NCBI GenBank assembly: GCA_030429235.1
Contig: JAUIDB010000007.1
Coordinates: 116,677-180,676 of the forward strand
Direction: 5' to 3'
DNA length: 64,000 bases
Origin: Thermoanaerobaculia bacterium
GTDB taxonomy: Bacteria > Acidobacteriota > Thermoanaerobaculia > Multivoradales > JAIOJS01
In this document: positions 18,103 to 26,405 of the stretch, piece after piece
Layout: every line of letters begins with the position of its first letter
Position numbering within the stretch: the first letter of the stretch is position 1
The notes under the pieces: generated by a model
Database searches by the model: none
Told to the model about the DNA's origin: nothing
Seen by the model: the letters and a program-made list of their open reading frames with translations, nothing else
Program-made: the position numbers and the translations under genes

Positions 18103-19824
18103 GTGGTTCGTAGTTCGGACAAGGTCGAACAGTGTGAAGGTGCGGTGGCGACGAAGAGGGCAGCGGCGTCTCGTCGATACCCGGCATCCTGGCAGATTGC
18201 GACCATAGCGGCGTGCTCGCTGTTGCCGGGCTTCCTACTCAAAGACCCCTGGCCCGCCGATGAGCCTCGATTCGTCCTCATCGCTCGAGAGATGCTCGCC
18301 AGGGGGGATCTGTGGATCCTCTTCCGGGCTGGTGAACCCTACTCTGACAAGCCACCGCTCTTCGTGTGGGTCGAAGCGGTGATTCTCACTGCCACCGACT
18401 CGATCCGATGGGCTCACCAGCTCCCGGGCCTCCTCGCCTCGGTCTTGGTACTCTTTCTCACCTGGGACCTGGGCCGTCGCCTATGGAACCGCTCGGTGGG
18501 GTTCTGGGCGGCTGCGATCCTCGTCACGACGGTTCAGTTTGTGCTCCAGGGGCGTTCGGGACAGATCGACGCTACGCTGTGTGCGTTCACGACCCTCGGC
18601 CTATGGGGCATCGTCCGAGGAACATCGGAACCGCGGTCTCAGGTGGCTTTGTCGCTGGGTCTCGTCGCGGCTGCTGGAGGCGTCGCGACCAAGGGCGTCG
18701 GCTTTCTACCTCTGCTTGCACTTATTCCGTCGACCGTCGCGCGTTGGCTGAGATGGCGCCGGGCCGAACGCTTGACAGCTCGAGCCTTCCTCGTTGGGGT
18801 CCTTCTCTTCGGGGCCGTGCTCCTGGCTTGGTTGGTACCCCTGGCGTTGCGGGTTCGGAACTCGGGAGACCCGGCACTGGAGAACTACCTTCAGGACCTG
18901 CTGCTGGGCCAGACCGTTGCCCGCTACGCTCAGCCTGTGGGCCACGTCAAACCGTGGTGGTACTACGGGACGGTTGTCCTTTGGGCTTGGATGCCGGTGT
19001 CTTTCCTGGTTCCATGGGTCGTTCCGGCTTGGTGCCGTCGGCTACGACGCCGAGACGCCCGCTATCTGGTCCTTCTCGGCTGGATCGTTCTGGTCGTACT
19101 GTTCTTTTCTGCGAGTTCTGGAAAACGCGGTGTCTACCTGTTGCCAGCGACGCCTGCCCTCGCGCTCGCCGTCGCTCCTCTCGCTCCGGGTCTCATTCGT
19201 CTCCCCGGCCCCCGCCTCGTTTGTCGACTTCTGGCGGCGGGGCTCGGCCTGCTGCTTGTCCTGGCCGCTTCCGCCGTGATCATCCTTGGTGAAGCCGAAC
19301 TTCGACCGCTGGTGCCGGCGGTCGGCCTGTCGGGAGTCGCGATCCTTGCGGTGTCGCATCGACTTGGCACATCGAGGGGTCCTGTCAGTCTAGTGGTGGG
19401 ATTCAGTTTCGTCTGGACGGTGATCGGCTTCGTCGTCTATCCTGTTCTCGATGCTCACCGATCCGGGCGCTTGCTCATGGAGACCGTGGAGGCTACATTG
19501 ACCCCCCACGCCGAGCTTGCGATCGTCGACTGGAGAGAACAGATGGTCCTACAGAGCACGCGCCCGATTGTCCACTTCGGCTACCGCACAGACCCGGCCA
19601 AGCAGGCGCGGGCGGCCTCTCTTTGGCTAGGGGTCGGTGCCGAGGGGCAGCGCCGGGTTCTCGTACCGGCCCGCTATCTAGTCCCCTGTTTTGCTCCCAA
19701 TGCTGCGCATCTGATGGGGACGCGACGTCGAGAGTGGCATCTTGCGACCCCACAGGACGTGAGCGGCTTCTGTCGGTCCGGCGCCGTGCCGTCGTTTCGA
19801 TCTGCGGCAGCCGGGGAGCGTTGA
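18103..19824 (+). CDS. family 39 (ArnT/PMT-like) membrane glycosyltransferase
   Basis: A multi-pass inner-membrane transferase of about 573 residues. The first periplasmic loop has the family pattern DEPRFVLIAREMLARGDLW followed by YSDKPPLFVW, matching ArnT/PMT_2 enzymes that move a sugar from polyprenyl phosphate to an acceptor. About a dozen hydrophobic segments follow. The GTG at 18103 has AGGAGG just upstream; the open frame extends further left inside the GT2 gene. Its stop overlaps the regulator start as TGATG, so the envelope enzymes and their two-component system form one operon. Confidence 0.83.
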   Translation: MVRSSDKVEQCEGAVATKRAAASRRYPASWQIATIAACSLLPGFLLKDPWPADEPRFVLIAREMLARGDLWILFRAGEPYSDKPPLFVWVEAVILTATDSIRWAHQLPGLLASVLVLFLTWDLGRRLWNRSVGFWAAAILVTTVQFVLQGRSGQIDATLCAFTTLGLWGIVRGTSEPRSQVALSLGLVAAAGGVATKGVGFLPLLALIPSTVARWLRWRRAERLTARAFLVGVLLFGAVLLAWLVPLALRVRNSGDPALENYLQDLLLGQTVARYAQPVGHVKPWWYYGTVVLWAWMPVSFLVPWVVPAWCRRLRRRDARYLVLLGWIVLVVLFFSASSGKRGVYLLPATPALALAVAPLAPGLIRLPGPRLVCRLLAAGLGLLLVLAASAVIILGEAELRPLVPAVGLSGVAILAVSHRLGTSRGPVSLVVGFSFVWTVIGFVVYPVLDAHRSGRLLMETVEATLTPHAELAIVDWREQMVLQSTRPIVHFGYRTDPAKQARAASLWLGVGAEGQRRVLVPARYLVPCFAPNAAHLMGTRRREWHLATPQDVSGFCRSGAVPSFRSAAAGER

Positions 19825-20504
19825 TGCGAGTTCTCGTGGTCGAGGACCATCGGGCCCTCGCGGCAAACATCTGTGACTATCTCGAGGGTCGAGGATTCAC
19901 CGTGGATTTTGCGGCCGACGGACTGACTGGACTCCACCTGGCTGCTACCTTCAGTTTCGATGCTCTCGTGCTGGACCTCGGCTTGCCAGGAATCGATGGT
20001 CTGGATATCGTCAGACTCCTCCGTAAGCGGGCTACCGAGGGAACTCCAATCTTGTTGTTGACCGCTCGGGACACCCTAGATGAGAAACTCGAAGGCTTCG
20101 CGGCTGGCGCTGATGACTACTTGGTCAAACCCTTTGCCCTGAAAGAGCTCGAGGCTCGTTTGCGGGCTCTCGGACGGCGAGGACGACACCGCTCAATCCT
20201 GCGGACTGGTGACCTAGTGTTCGACCGGGAGCGGGTCGTCGTCGAGCGGAATGGTCGGCGGATCGATCTACCACCCATCGGTCTTAGGCTCCTCGAGCTA
20301 TTCATGACTTCACCAGGACGGGTGCTCGGCCGAGAGGACCTCGAGCACGGGCTGTGGGGGGACGAGCCACCCACGAGTGACGCGCTACGGACCCATATTC
20401 ATGTTCTCAGAACGGCTGTCGACCGGCCCTTCGACAAGCCACTTCTCCACACCGTTCGCGGCGTCGGCTGGGTACTCGAGAAGGACCGGGATGTACCGGC
20501 GTAG
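19824..20504 (+). CDS. OmpR-family response regulator
   Basis: A 226-residue regulator: receiver domain (acidic pair E7/D8, phospho-acceptor D51 in LVLDLGLPG, K102 in VKPF) and a winged-helix DNA-binding domain ending LLHTVRGVGWVL. The ATG overlaps the glycosyltransferase stop by one base, and the gene overlaps the kinase by 14 bases. It probably binds the 11-bp-phased repeats at 17185-17222. The regulator at 30,271 matches it residue for residue at key positions and in long motifs (LTARDT, DDYLVKPFAL), so the two are paralogues. Confidence 0.92.
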   Translation: MRVLVVEDHRALAANICDYLEGRGFTVDFAADGLTGLHLAATFSFDALVLDLGLPGIDGLDIVRLLRKRATEGTPILLLTARDTLDEKLEGFAAGADDYLVKPFALKELEARLRALGRRGRHRSILRTGDLVFDRERVVVERNGRRIDLPPIGLRLLELFMTSPGRVLGREDLEHGLWGDEPPTSDALRTHIHVLRTAVDRPFDKPLLHTVRGVGWVLEKDRDVPA

Positions 20505-21786
20505 TCTGCGATTCCGAATCGCCCTCTCATTTGGGGGGCTCGGTGCCCTGATGGCACTTCTTCTCTCAGTAGCCAGTTGGCTCACAGTGGAGAGAATGGA
20601 GGCCGCATTTCTCGACGCGACCTTGGATCAAGAACTTGAGTTCTTCCTCGATGCCTGGCTCCGTGACCCGACGACGCCCCCTCCCTCGACCCGAGACATC
20701 CAAGGGCTGGTCGTAGCGCTGGACCAGATCGACGACCAGCGCGCCGAGTTGCGGCATCTGGGCCCCGGGCGACATGAGACGACCCTCGATGGAGCCGTAG
20801 TCGAGATCGGTATCATCGACCGCGCGGGACACCGGTTCTACTTGATCTACGACGAGCGGCATATCGACCGGGCCGAGAGTGTTCTCATTGCCTTCCTGGT
20901 CGGGTTCTCGCTCCTGATGACAGGGTTCTCTACGTTGCTGGGTTGGCTGTTGGGAGGACGCATTACGGCTCCGGTTCGGAGCCTGGCGGACGACGTACGG
21001 GCCATCTCGGCTGGACCGACGACGGCTCGTCTCGAAGAGGTCTACCAAGCGGATGACGAGGTGGGCCAACTGGCAGATGCCTTCCGTCGGGCCTGGTCCC
21101 GGATGCAGGGTTTCCTCGAAAGGGAGCGTGCATTCACTGCAGATGCCAGTCATCAGCTACGTACCTCGGTTGCTGTTATCTCGAGTACGACGGAGTTGTT
21201 GCTCGACGAGGGGGCGCTTCCGGCTCCAGTCGAGGGTCGGATCCGCCGGATCGCACATGCTGCTCTTTCCCTCAGGCGGCAGGTGGAGGGCTTTCTCTTG
21301 TTGGCTCGAGAAACGGAAGCGGGGATAGAACTAGCGCCCTGCCACGTCGACGAAGTCGTCCGGGACCTTGTCGCGCGGGAGCAGGAGGCCTTGCCGGCAG
21401 ATGGCCCTCGACTCGAAGTCGTAGTTGACGCCCACCCTGTCCTTCAGGCACCAAGCGAGGCCCTGGAGATCATCGTCGGCAACCTCGTGGGCAACGCTAT
21501 TGCCCATGGTGCGGGGCCGATCGAGGTCCGAGTTACGACGGATGGCCTCGAGGTGAGGGACGATGGCCCATCACTCTCACCGGAAGTCTTGGCTCAGGTG
21601 TTCGATCGAGGATACCGAGGCCCAGCCGCATCGAACGGAAGCGGTCTTGGGCTCGCGATAGCCCAGAGAATCGGTCATCGGTTCGGTTGGACGGTAGGAC
21701 TCGAGAACGCCGTGGGCTCTGGTGTCGTCGCTCGCATCAGGTTTTGCTCCGACCCTAGTGCTAGCGACAGAACCCAGAGACGGTGA
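20491..21786 (+). CDS. membrane sensor histidine kinase
   Basis: A 431-residue kinase: TM1 (about 10-32), a periplasmic sensor region of roughly 110 residues, TM2 (ESVLIAFLVGFSLLMTGFSTLLGWLLG), HAMP, then the DHp helix with H-box ASHQLRTSVAV and an ATPase domain with GSGLGLAIAQRIG. The H-box reads HQLRTS rather than the usual HELRTP, a modest departure. Overlap with the regulator marks them as a cognate pair. The periplasmic ligand is unknown; the operon suggests cationic peptides, metal or envelope damage. Confidence 0.9.
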   Translation: MYRRSLRFRIALSFGGLGALMALLLSVASWLTVERMEAAFLDATLDQELEFFLDAWLRDPTTPPPSTRDIQGLVVALDQIDDQRAELRHLGPGRHETTLDGAVVEIGIIDRAGHRFYLIYDERHIDRAESVLIAFLVGFSLLMTGFSTLLGWLLGGRITAPVRSLADDVRAISAGPTTARLEEVYQADDEVGQLADAFRRAWSRMQGFLERERAFTADASHQLRTSVAVISSTTELLLDEGALPAPVEGRIRRIAHAALSLRRQVEGFLLLARETEAGIELAPCHVDEVVRDLVAREQEALPADGPRLEVVVDAHPVLQAPSEALEIIVGNLVGNAIAHGAGPIEVRVTTDGLEVRDDGPSLSPEVLAQVFDRGYRGPAASNGSGLGLAIAQRIGHRFGWTVGLENAVGSGVVARIRFCSDPSASDRTQRR

Positions 21787-22299
21787 CGCGCCGATTTCAG
21801 ATGCCGACAGAGGGTACCCGCGCCATCGACGAGAAGATTGGACCACGGGCCCCCCACCCAGGCCGAGGGGGAGATCGGGCTTGTCTTCGTTGCGGGGGCT
21901 CTTTCTGGAGGCTCTGCTGACCATCCGGATCAGCCTAGCCCAGCCTGCGAAAAGACCGAGGTCGGATGCAATCTCGAGTTGGACGTTAGATCGAGCAAGA
22001 ACAGGAACGCAAGTCTGTCCCCCTTGGGGCACCATCGAACTCGGCGGTTTGTCCAGCGTCGGACTGCAAAGAAACAGGCCGGGTTGGAGAGCGAGGCTCT
22101 CTGGGCTCCAGGTGTAGAGGCAGACCAGGCCAGTAGTGTCTCCCCGCGTCGATTGTTGGGCGATACAGCCGGATGGGGTTCGGGACCAACTGCTCTGCCT
22201 CACGACTAGCGTGCGGGAAGCATCGGCTTCTCGGGGGAACGACAGCATCGCGAAGCGTCTGGGTAACCGGCTTCCCCTGCGCTACCATGCGAGCCGGTC
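21787..22299. other. 513-base intergenic stretch without a supported gene
   Basis: No reading frame here has a recognisable domain or a convincing ribosome binding site. A short hairpin GAGAGC-GAG-GCTCTC lies at 22087-22101. The promoter of the downstream nuclease gene is presumably near the right end but I cannot place it. Confidence 0.5.
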
Positions 22300-24099
22300 A
22301 TGAGGAGTTTCGCAGGCGATAAGACCCCGCTCCGCATCTTGGCGCTTGCCGTCTTGGGACTCGCCCTGGGCTGCGTTGCCCACACCACGATCCCGGAGAT
22401 CCAGGCCGCGGCGCACCGATCTCCGGCCGAGGCCCAGGAGGTCGTCGGCGTCGAGGGGTTGGTGAGCGCAATCCGCGAGGTTCCCCGCGACCATGGTTTC
22501 TGGATCGAGAGTCCCCACGACCGAGAGGCGGAAGCCTCGGCTGGGATCTTCGTGTCGACCGGAGAAGCCCCGCCGACGGTGCGTCCAGGAGACCGCGTGC
22601 GAATCTCCGCCGCCGTCGCCGAGCGCGCGCGCCGCGAGAGCGACCTGCCGGTGACCAGCCTGGTCGAGTCTCGCGTCGAGATTCTGGAGCGCGGTCTGAC
22701 GCTGCCTCCGCCGGTTCGGCTCGGCCCCGGAGGGCGCGAGATTCCAGCGGCGGTGATCGACGACGACGGACTCGCTCGGTTCGAGCCGGAGCAGGACGCG
22801 CTCGATTTCTGGGAGAGTCTCGAGGGCATGCGTGTCGAGATCGTCGGGGCGCGGGTGGTCGGTGCGGCCGACTCCTACGGCAATCTCACGGTGGTCACGG
22901 ACGACGTGCCGGCCGAGTCGACCGCTGGTGGACTGCTGGTGTCGCCGGACCGGGTCCACGCCCAGCGCGTAGAGATCGACACCCGGCCCGTCGGCGATCC
23001 TCCCCACTTTCGGGTCGGCGACCGGATCGACGAACCGATCGTCGGCGTCGTTCACTACGGCTTCGGCAACTACCGGCTCCACTTGACGCGGCCGCTCTCG
23101 TCAGCGCTAGAGAGTGCGCGGCCGACCCCGGCCCGATCGGTTGAGAGACACGAGGGTCTGACGTTTGCCACCTACAACGTCCTGAACCTGTCGGCGCAGA
23201 GCTCCCAGGAGCGCTTCGATCGTCTCGCCGCCTCGATCACGGGCGACCTGGGGAGTCCCGACCTCATCGCTCTACAGGAGATTCAGGACGATTCTGGTCG
23301 CGAGGACGACGGCGTGGTTTCAGCGTCCCAGACCCTGCGAAGATTGGTCGAGGCGATCACGGCCCACGGGGGACCACGGTACGAAGCACGCCAGATCGAT
23401 CCGGAGGATGGCGAAGACGGCGGCCAGCCAGGAGGCAATATCCGAGTCGCCTACCTCGTCGATCCGTCCCGTCTGGAGATCGTCGACCGTCAGGAGGGTG
23501 ACCCCAGGGCGGAGCTACGCTTGCTACCGGGGCCCCGGCTAGCCTTCAGTCCGGGACGTCTGGGCGTCGGGCATCCCTGCTTCGAGCCTGACGAAGAGGG
23601 GCTCGACGGCAGTCGCAAGACCCTGGCTCTCGAAGTCCTCGTGCGAGGCGAGAGGATCTTCCTGCTCAACAACCACTGGACGTCGAAGTTTGGTGACGAT
23701 TCGCTCTTCGGGGCGCGGCAGCCGCCCGTGCGGCCCTCCGGCGACGAGAGAGTCTGCCAGGCGCAACGGATCGGAGAGTTCGTCGATAGCCTCCTGGAGA
23801 TGGACCCCGGGGCGGCGGTGATCGTGCTCGGTGACTTCAACGACTACGACGACCAGCCAGCCCTTGGTCGTCTCACCGACGTGGGTCTCGAGAACCTCGT
23901 GACTCGCATCCCTCGGCCCGATCGCTACAGCCACGTCCATCGCGGCACGGCTGGCGCCCTCGATCATGTCTTCGTCAGCCCACGGTTGGCCGAGACGGTG
24001 GCGGAGGTGACGATCGTCCACGTCAACGCCGACTCTCCGGCCCAGGACCGAGCCAGCGACCACGACCCCGTGTGGGTGCGGTTGACGCTGGACCCTTGA
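22300..24099 (+). CDS. exported endonuclease/exonuclease/phosphatase-family nuclease
   Basis: A 599-residue lipoprotein nuclease. A lipobox (LALGC, about residue 25) follows the signal peptide. Residues ~40-280 form an OB-fold/YhcR-like region. The catalytic EEP domain follows with TFATYNVLNL, the metal-binding Glu in DLIALQEIQDD, VLGDFNDYDD, GALDHVFVS and ASDHDPVWVRL. The layout matches ExeM/NucH-type extracellular DNases that scavenge phosphate and nucleosides or remodel biofilm DNA. It stands alone on the plus strand. Confidence 0.87.
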   Translation: MRSFAGDKTPLRILALAVLGLALGCVAHTTIPEIQAAAHRSPAEAQEVVGVEGLVSAIREVPRDHGFWIESPHDREAEASAGIFVSTGEAPPTVRPGDRVRISAAVAERARRESDLPVTSLVESRVEILERGLTLPPPVRLGPGGREIPAAVIDDDGLARFEPEQDALDFWESLEGMRVEIVGARVVGAADSYGNLTVVTDDVPAESTAGGLLVSPDRVHAQRVEIDTRPVGDPPHFRVGDRIDEPIVGVVHYGFGNYRLHLTRPLSSALESARPTPARSVERHEGLTFATYNVLNLSAQSSQERFDRLAASITGDLGSPDLIALQEIQDDSGREDDGVVSASQTLRRLVEAITAHGGPRYEARQIDPEDGEDGGQPGGNIRVAYLVDPSRLEIVDRQEGDPRAELRLLPGPRLAFSPGRLGVGHPCFEPDEEGLDGSRKTLALEVLVRGERIFLLNNHWTSKFGDDSLFGARQPPVRPSGDERVCQAQRIGEFVDSLLEMDPGAAVIVLGDFNDYDDQPALGRLTDVGLENLVTRIPRPDRYSHVHRGTAGALDHVFVSPRLAETVAEVTIVHVNADSPAQDRASDHDPVWVRLTLDP

Positions 24100-24206
24100 C
24101 GCGGCCCCCCACGAGCACCACGGGAACCCGATCTTCGGGATCGAGTCGGGCGCTGGATTCTCGGCGCCGTGGCGCCTCTCGAGACGGTTGGGTAGGATTC
24201 CGAGCC

Positions 24207-24836
24207 ATGAACCCCTCGACGATGCGTAGTGTCCGAACCTTGGCTTTCCTAGCAGCGCTTTGCGGTGTCGGAGTGCCACTCCAGGCTGGCGATCTGGACA
24301 CACTCCGGGACTGGATGACCGGCTCGTTCAGCAGTGAGGCCCAGGCCAGTGAAGATTCGAGCTTCTTCGATATCCGGCTCGAGATGGTTCCGATCTGGCC
24401 CGATCGGAAGGACGGTCCCTGGCTGTACGTCGAGCAGGCGGCGGCGACCTCCCTCGACACACCGTATCGTCAGCGTGTCTACCACCTCAGCGTGCAAGAC
24501 GATGGGAGATTCCGGAGTGAGGTCTACTCGATGGCCGACCCTCTGCTCTTCGCGGGTGCCTGGCGAGAGCCGGAGAAACTGGCAGCGCTGGAACCGGCGG
24601 ATCTGATTCTCCGCCAGGGCTGTGCGGTGATCCTGGAGGGAGAGTCGGCAGAACGCTTCCGTGGCAGCACCGTCGACAAGCAGTGCGAGAGTGCACTGAG
24701 GGGGGCGACGTACGCCACGTCCGAGGTCATCGTCACTGCCGACGGGATCGAGAGCTGGGACCGCGGCTACTCGAGCGCGGACGATCAGGTCTGGGGAGCC
24801 GAGAAGGGACCCTACCTCTTCCGTCGAACGCCCTGA
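24207..24836 (+). CDS. CpeT/CpcT-like exported protein
   Basis: A 209-residue protein with a signal peptide (MNPSTMRSVRTLAFLAALCGVGVPLQAG) and CpeT/CpcT-family sequence (DTLRDWMTGSFSSEAQASED, RLEMVPIWPDRKDGPWLYVEQA). In cyanobacteria, CpcT attaches phycocyanobilin to phycocyanin, but many family members occur in non-phototrophs and are exported, with unknown role. No phycobiliprotein or bilin-synthesis gene is nearby, so a lyase function should not be assumed. The ATG at 24207 is chosen because the signal peptide starts there. The next 265 bases hold nothing I can support. Confidence 0.8.
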   Translation: MNPSTMRSVRTLAFLAALCGVGVPLQAGDLDTLRDWMTGSFSSEAQASEDSSFFDIRLEMVPIWPDRKDGPWLYVEQAAATSLDTPYRQRVYHLSVQDDGRFRSEVYSMADPLLFAGAWREPEKLAALEPADLILRQGCAVILEGESAERFRGSTVDKQCESALRGATYATSEVIVTADGIESWDRGYSSADDQVWGAEKGPYLFRRTP

Positions 24837-25101
24837 TCCGGCGGTCGAGGAGCGTCGTACCGACCTGGCGTCTCTCGCTGGATCGCTCGACGGGGTCCCG
24901 GATCTGCGGCCGCCGAACTCGGTCGCCTGCCGCGGATCGGAGATCGGACCTGGCTGCAGGAGGTCGAGGCCGAGGTGATGAAGGCCCGAAACGACCGAGC
25001 GACTCGGGTCCACCGGACCGCGGGGTCGATGCCGAGCGTGAAGTCGCAGTCGAAGTCGAGCGCAAGCCCCCAGCAGGGGTTTCTGGTGTGACGGTCGATG
25101 G

Positions 25102-25452
25102 CTACCGCGGTGTGCCGTCTGCTTCGGTGCTGCGTGAGGTGGCGTCGGTCGAATCGCCGTTGGGCTGGTAGGCAAACCAGGTGGAGTGTTCGACCACTCC
25201 GTGCTCTTGCAGCGCTTCCGTGAGGGCGACGCCGATCGCGTCGAGGCCTGACGAAGGACCACGATGGTCCAGCTGCACGAGAACACAGAGGTCGGAGTCG
25301 ATCGTAGTGTTCCAGAACAGCTGGACCGTGGTGTCTGTACCCCGCTCTTTCTTCGAACCTGCAGACTCCCGAAGGGACTCGTCGAGCATCGCGAGCAACT
25401 CCGCGCGACGGTGCCCTTGGGTCCTCACTCGGATGATTTCCAGGGTTCTCAT
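25102..25452 (-). CDS. small conserved-looking protein, function unknown
   Basis: A 116-residue cytoplasmic protein (MRTLEIIRVRTQGHRRAELLAML at the N-terminus) with alternating strand/helix character and the segment TVQLFWNTTIDSDLCVLVQLD. This is loosely reminiscent of dimeric alpha/beta-barrel proteins, but I cannot assign a family. It starts 34 bases after the OmpW-like gene and probably shares its sigma-54 promoter. Confidence 0.6.
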   Translation of the reverse strand: MRTLEIIRVRTQGHRRAELLAMLDESLRESAGSKKERGTDTTVQLFWNTTIDSDLCVLVQLDHRGPSSGLDAIGVALTEALQEHGVVEHSTWFAYQPNGDSTDATSRSTEADGTPR

Positions 25453-25486
25453 GTCGGGTGTCAGACTGGGGTTACCGAACAGGTGT

Positions 25487-26161
25487 CTAGAAGGAGAACG
25501 CGGCACCCATTCTGACCATCACCGGGTCGAACGGGACGACGACAAAGCTGCTCGAACCGCGCTGGCGGATCTCCATGTCTGAGGTGAGGTAGGTCCCGGC
25601 CGCGCTGATCGACCAGCCACTGTCGCCGATCCCGACGTCCACACCTAGCGTCGCGCCCCAGGCGAAGTCGTCCTCCACTTCGTACTCGATGGTTTCGTGG
25701 CCCAGGTCGAGCTCGAAGTCGCCGTACTGCACGAAGGCGAGCGTAGGGCCGAAGTAGAGGTCGACGCGGCGCCCAGGAGTCAGGTGGATTGCGAGGCTAG
25801 CCGTCAAAGGGGTATAGCTGGGTCCCTCACCGATCTCGACGTCGTCGTTCGGCGACGTGCTCGCGTCCTCGTAGTTCGGGACCTCGGCGAAGGCGGCGCC
25901 GAACTCGAGGCCGAACCGCTCGGAGAATCGGTATTCGACCGCGGCGCCGGCTCCGATCTCGGCGTTGCCGCCAGCGAGGACGCTGGAACCGGCGTCGTCC
26001 TCGGTGGTGAACGCTTGATCGCCGTCGACCAGCAGCCCGCCGAAGCGCAGGTGCCAGCGGGGGGTCTCCGGCTGCGCGGCGGCGGATCCGGAGATCGCGA
26101 GCAGGCAAGCGAGGGGGAGGGTGAGGCGGAGGGTGCGGGGGCTAGGGCGAAGTGATTTCAT
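25487..26161 (-). CDS. OmpW-family outer-membrane beta-barrel protein
   Basis: A 224-residue porin-like protein with a signal peptide ending SGSAAAQ. Alternating amphipathic strands follow, including the OmpW-like RVDLYFGPTLAFVQYG and FAWGATLGVDVGIGDSGWSISAAGTYL, and the sequence ends in the aromatic Phe typical of barrels. OmpW proteins form narrow channels for small hydrophobic molecules. A consensus sigma-54 promoter lies about 50 bases upstream, next to a divergent sigma-54 activator gene, so expression is very likely activator-dependent. Confidence 0.85.
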   Translation of the reverse strand: MKSLRPSPRTLRLTLPLACLLAISGSAAAQPETPRWHLRFGGLLVDGDQAFTTEDDAGSSVLAGGNAEIGAGAAVEYRFSERFGLEFGAAFAEVPNYEDASTSPNDDVEIGEGPSYTPLTASLAIHLTPGRRVDLYFGPTLAFVQYGDFELDLGHETIEYEVEDDFAWGATLGVDVGIGDSGWSISAAGTYLTSDMEIRQRGSSSFVVVPFDPVMVRMGAAFSF

Positions 26162-26210
26162 GATCTTGCTCCTTGGTTGGCTCGTGCTTCAGTGCACGCC
26201 CTTCCCTAGA

Positions 26211-26225
26211 GCAGGCCTCGTGCCA
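26211..26225 (-). promoter_or_regulatory. sigma-54 (-24/-12) promoter of the ompW-like gene
   Basis: On the minus strand TGGCACGAGGCCTGC gives GG and GC exactly 10 bases apart, a near-perfect TGGCACG-N4-TTGC element. Predicted transcription starts around 26200, leaving a leader of about 40 bases. Confidence 0.85.
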
Positions 26226-26230
26226 AGTTG

Positions 26231-26243
26231 TAAATCGTAGATA
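26231..26243 (-). promoter_or_regulatory. candidate IHF site
   Basis: TATCTACGATTTA on the minus strand fits the IHF consensus WATCAANNNNTTR at all but one position. It sits in an AT-rich stretch between the sigma-54 promoter and the proposed activator sites, where DNA bending is needed. Confidence 0.5.
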
Positions 26244-26285
26244 TTAAACGAGTTAATCTTCTGGCGCCCGACCGCTCGTGGTATG

Positions 26286-26347
26286 TGGCGGAACCAGTTG
26301 CCATATTCGGTGCTACGATCTGTGAATTGCCAAATCCGGCGGTTGGC
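26286..26347. promoter_or_regulatory. candidate upstream activator sites for the NorR-like protein
   Basis: Two imperfect palindromes lie here: TGGC-N10-GCCA (26286-26303, including TTGCCA) and GCCAA-N9-TTGGC (26329-26347, also starting in TTGCCA). Their centres are about 43 bases apart (four helical turns) and lie near -95 and -138 from the predicted ompW start, typical for a sigma-54 activator. Confidence 0.45.
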
Positions 26348-26405
26348 CGTTCGCGAGCACGATGGTGAGTTCGTCACCGCCCAGGGGAACAACGGGAGCG
26401 CCAGT

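Noticed and set aside
21577-22248. 223-codon minus-strand frame across the gap after the first kinase
   Set aside because: No recognisable domain, no ribosome site, overlaps the 3' end of the kinase; the gap is better left unassigned.
24207-24836. Naming the CpeT-like gene a phycocyanobilin lyase
   Set aside because: Export signal and absence of phycobiliprotein or bilin genes make the cyanobacterial function unsupported.
24837-25101. Possible gene or structured RNA in the gap after the CpeT-like gene
   Set aside because: Only short frames without ribosome sites; no hairpin or tRNA-like pattern seen.
26286-26303. A second sigma-54-like box, TGGCGGAACCAGTTGC
   Set aside because: GG and GC are 11 bases apart instead of 10, and the sequence is better explained as part of an activator site.
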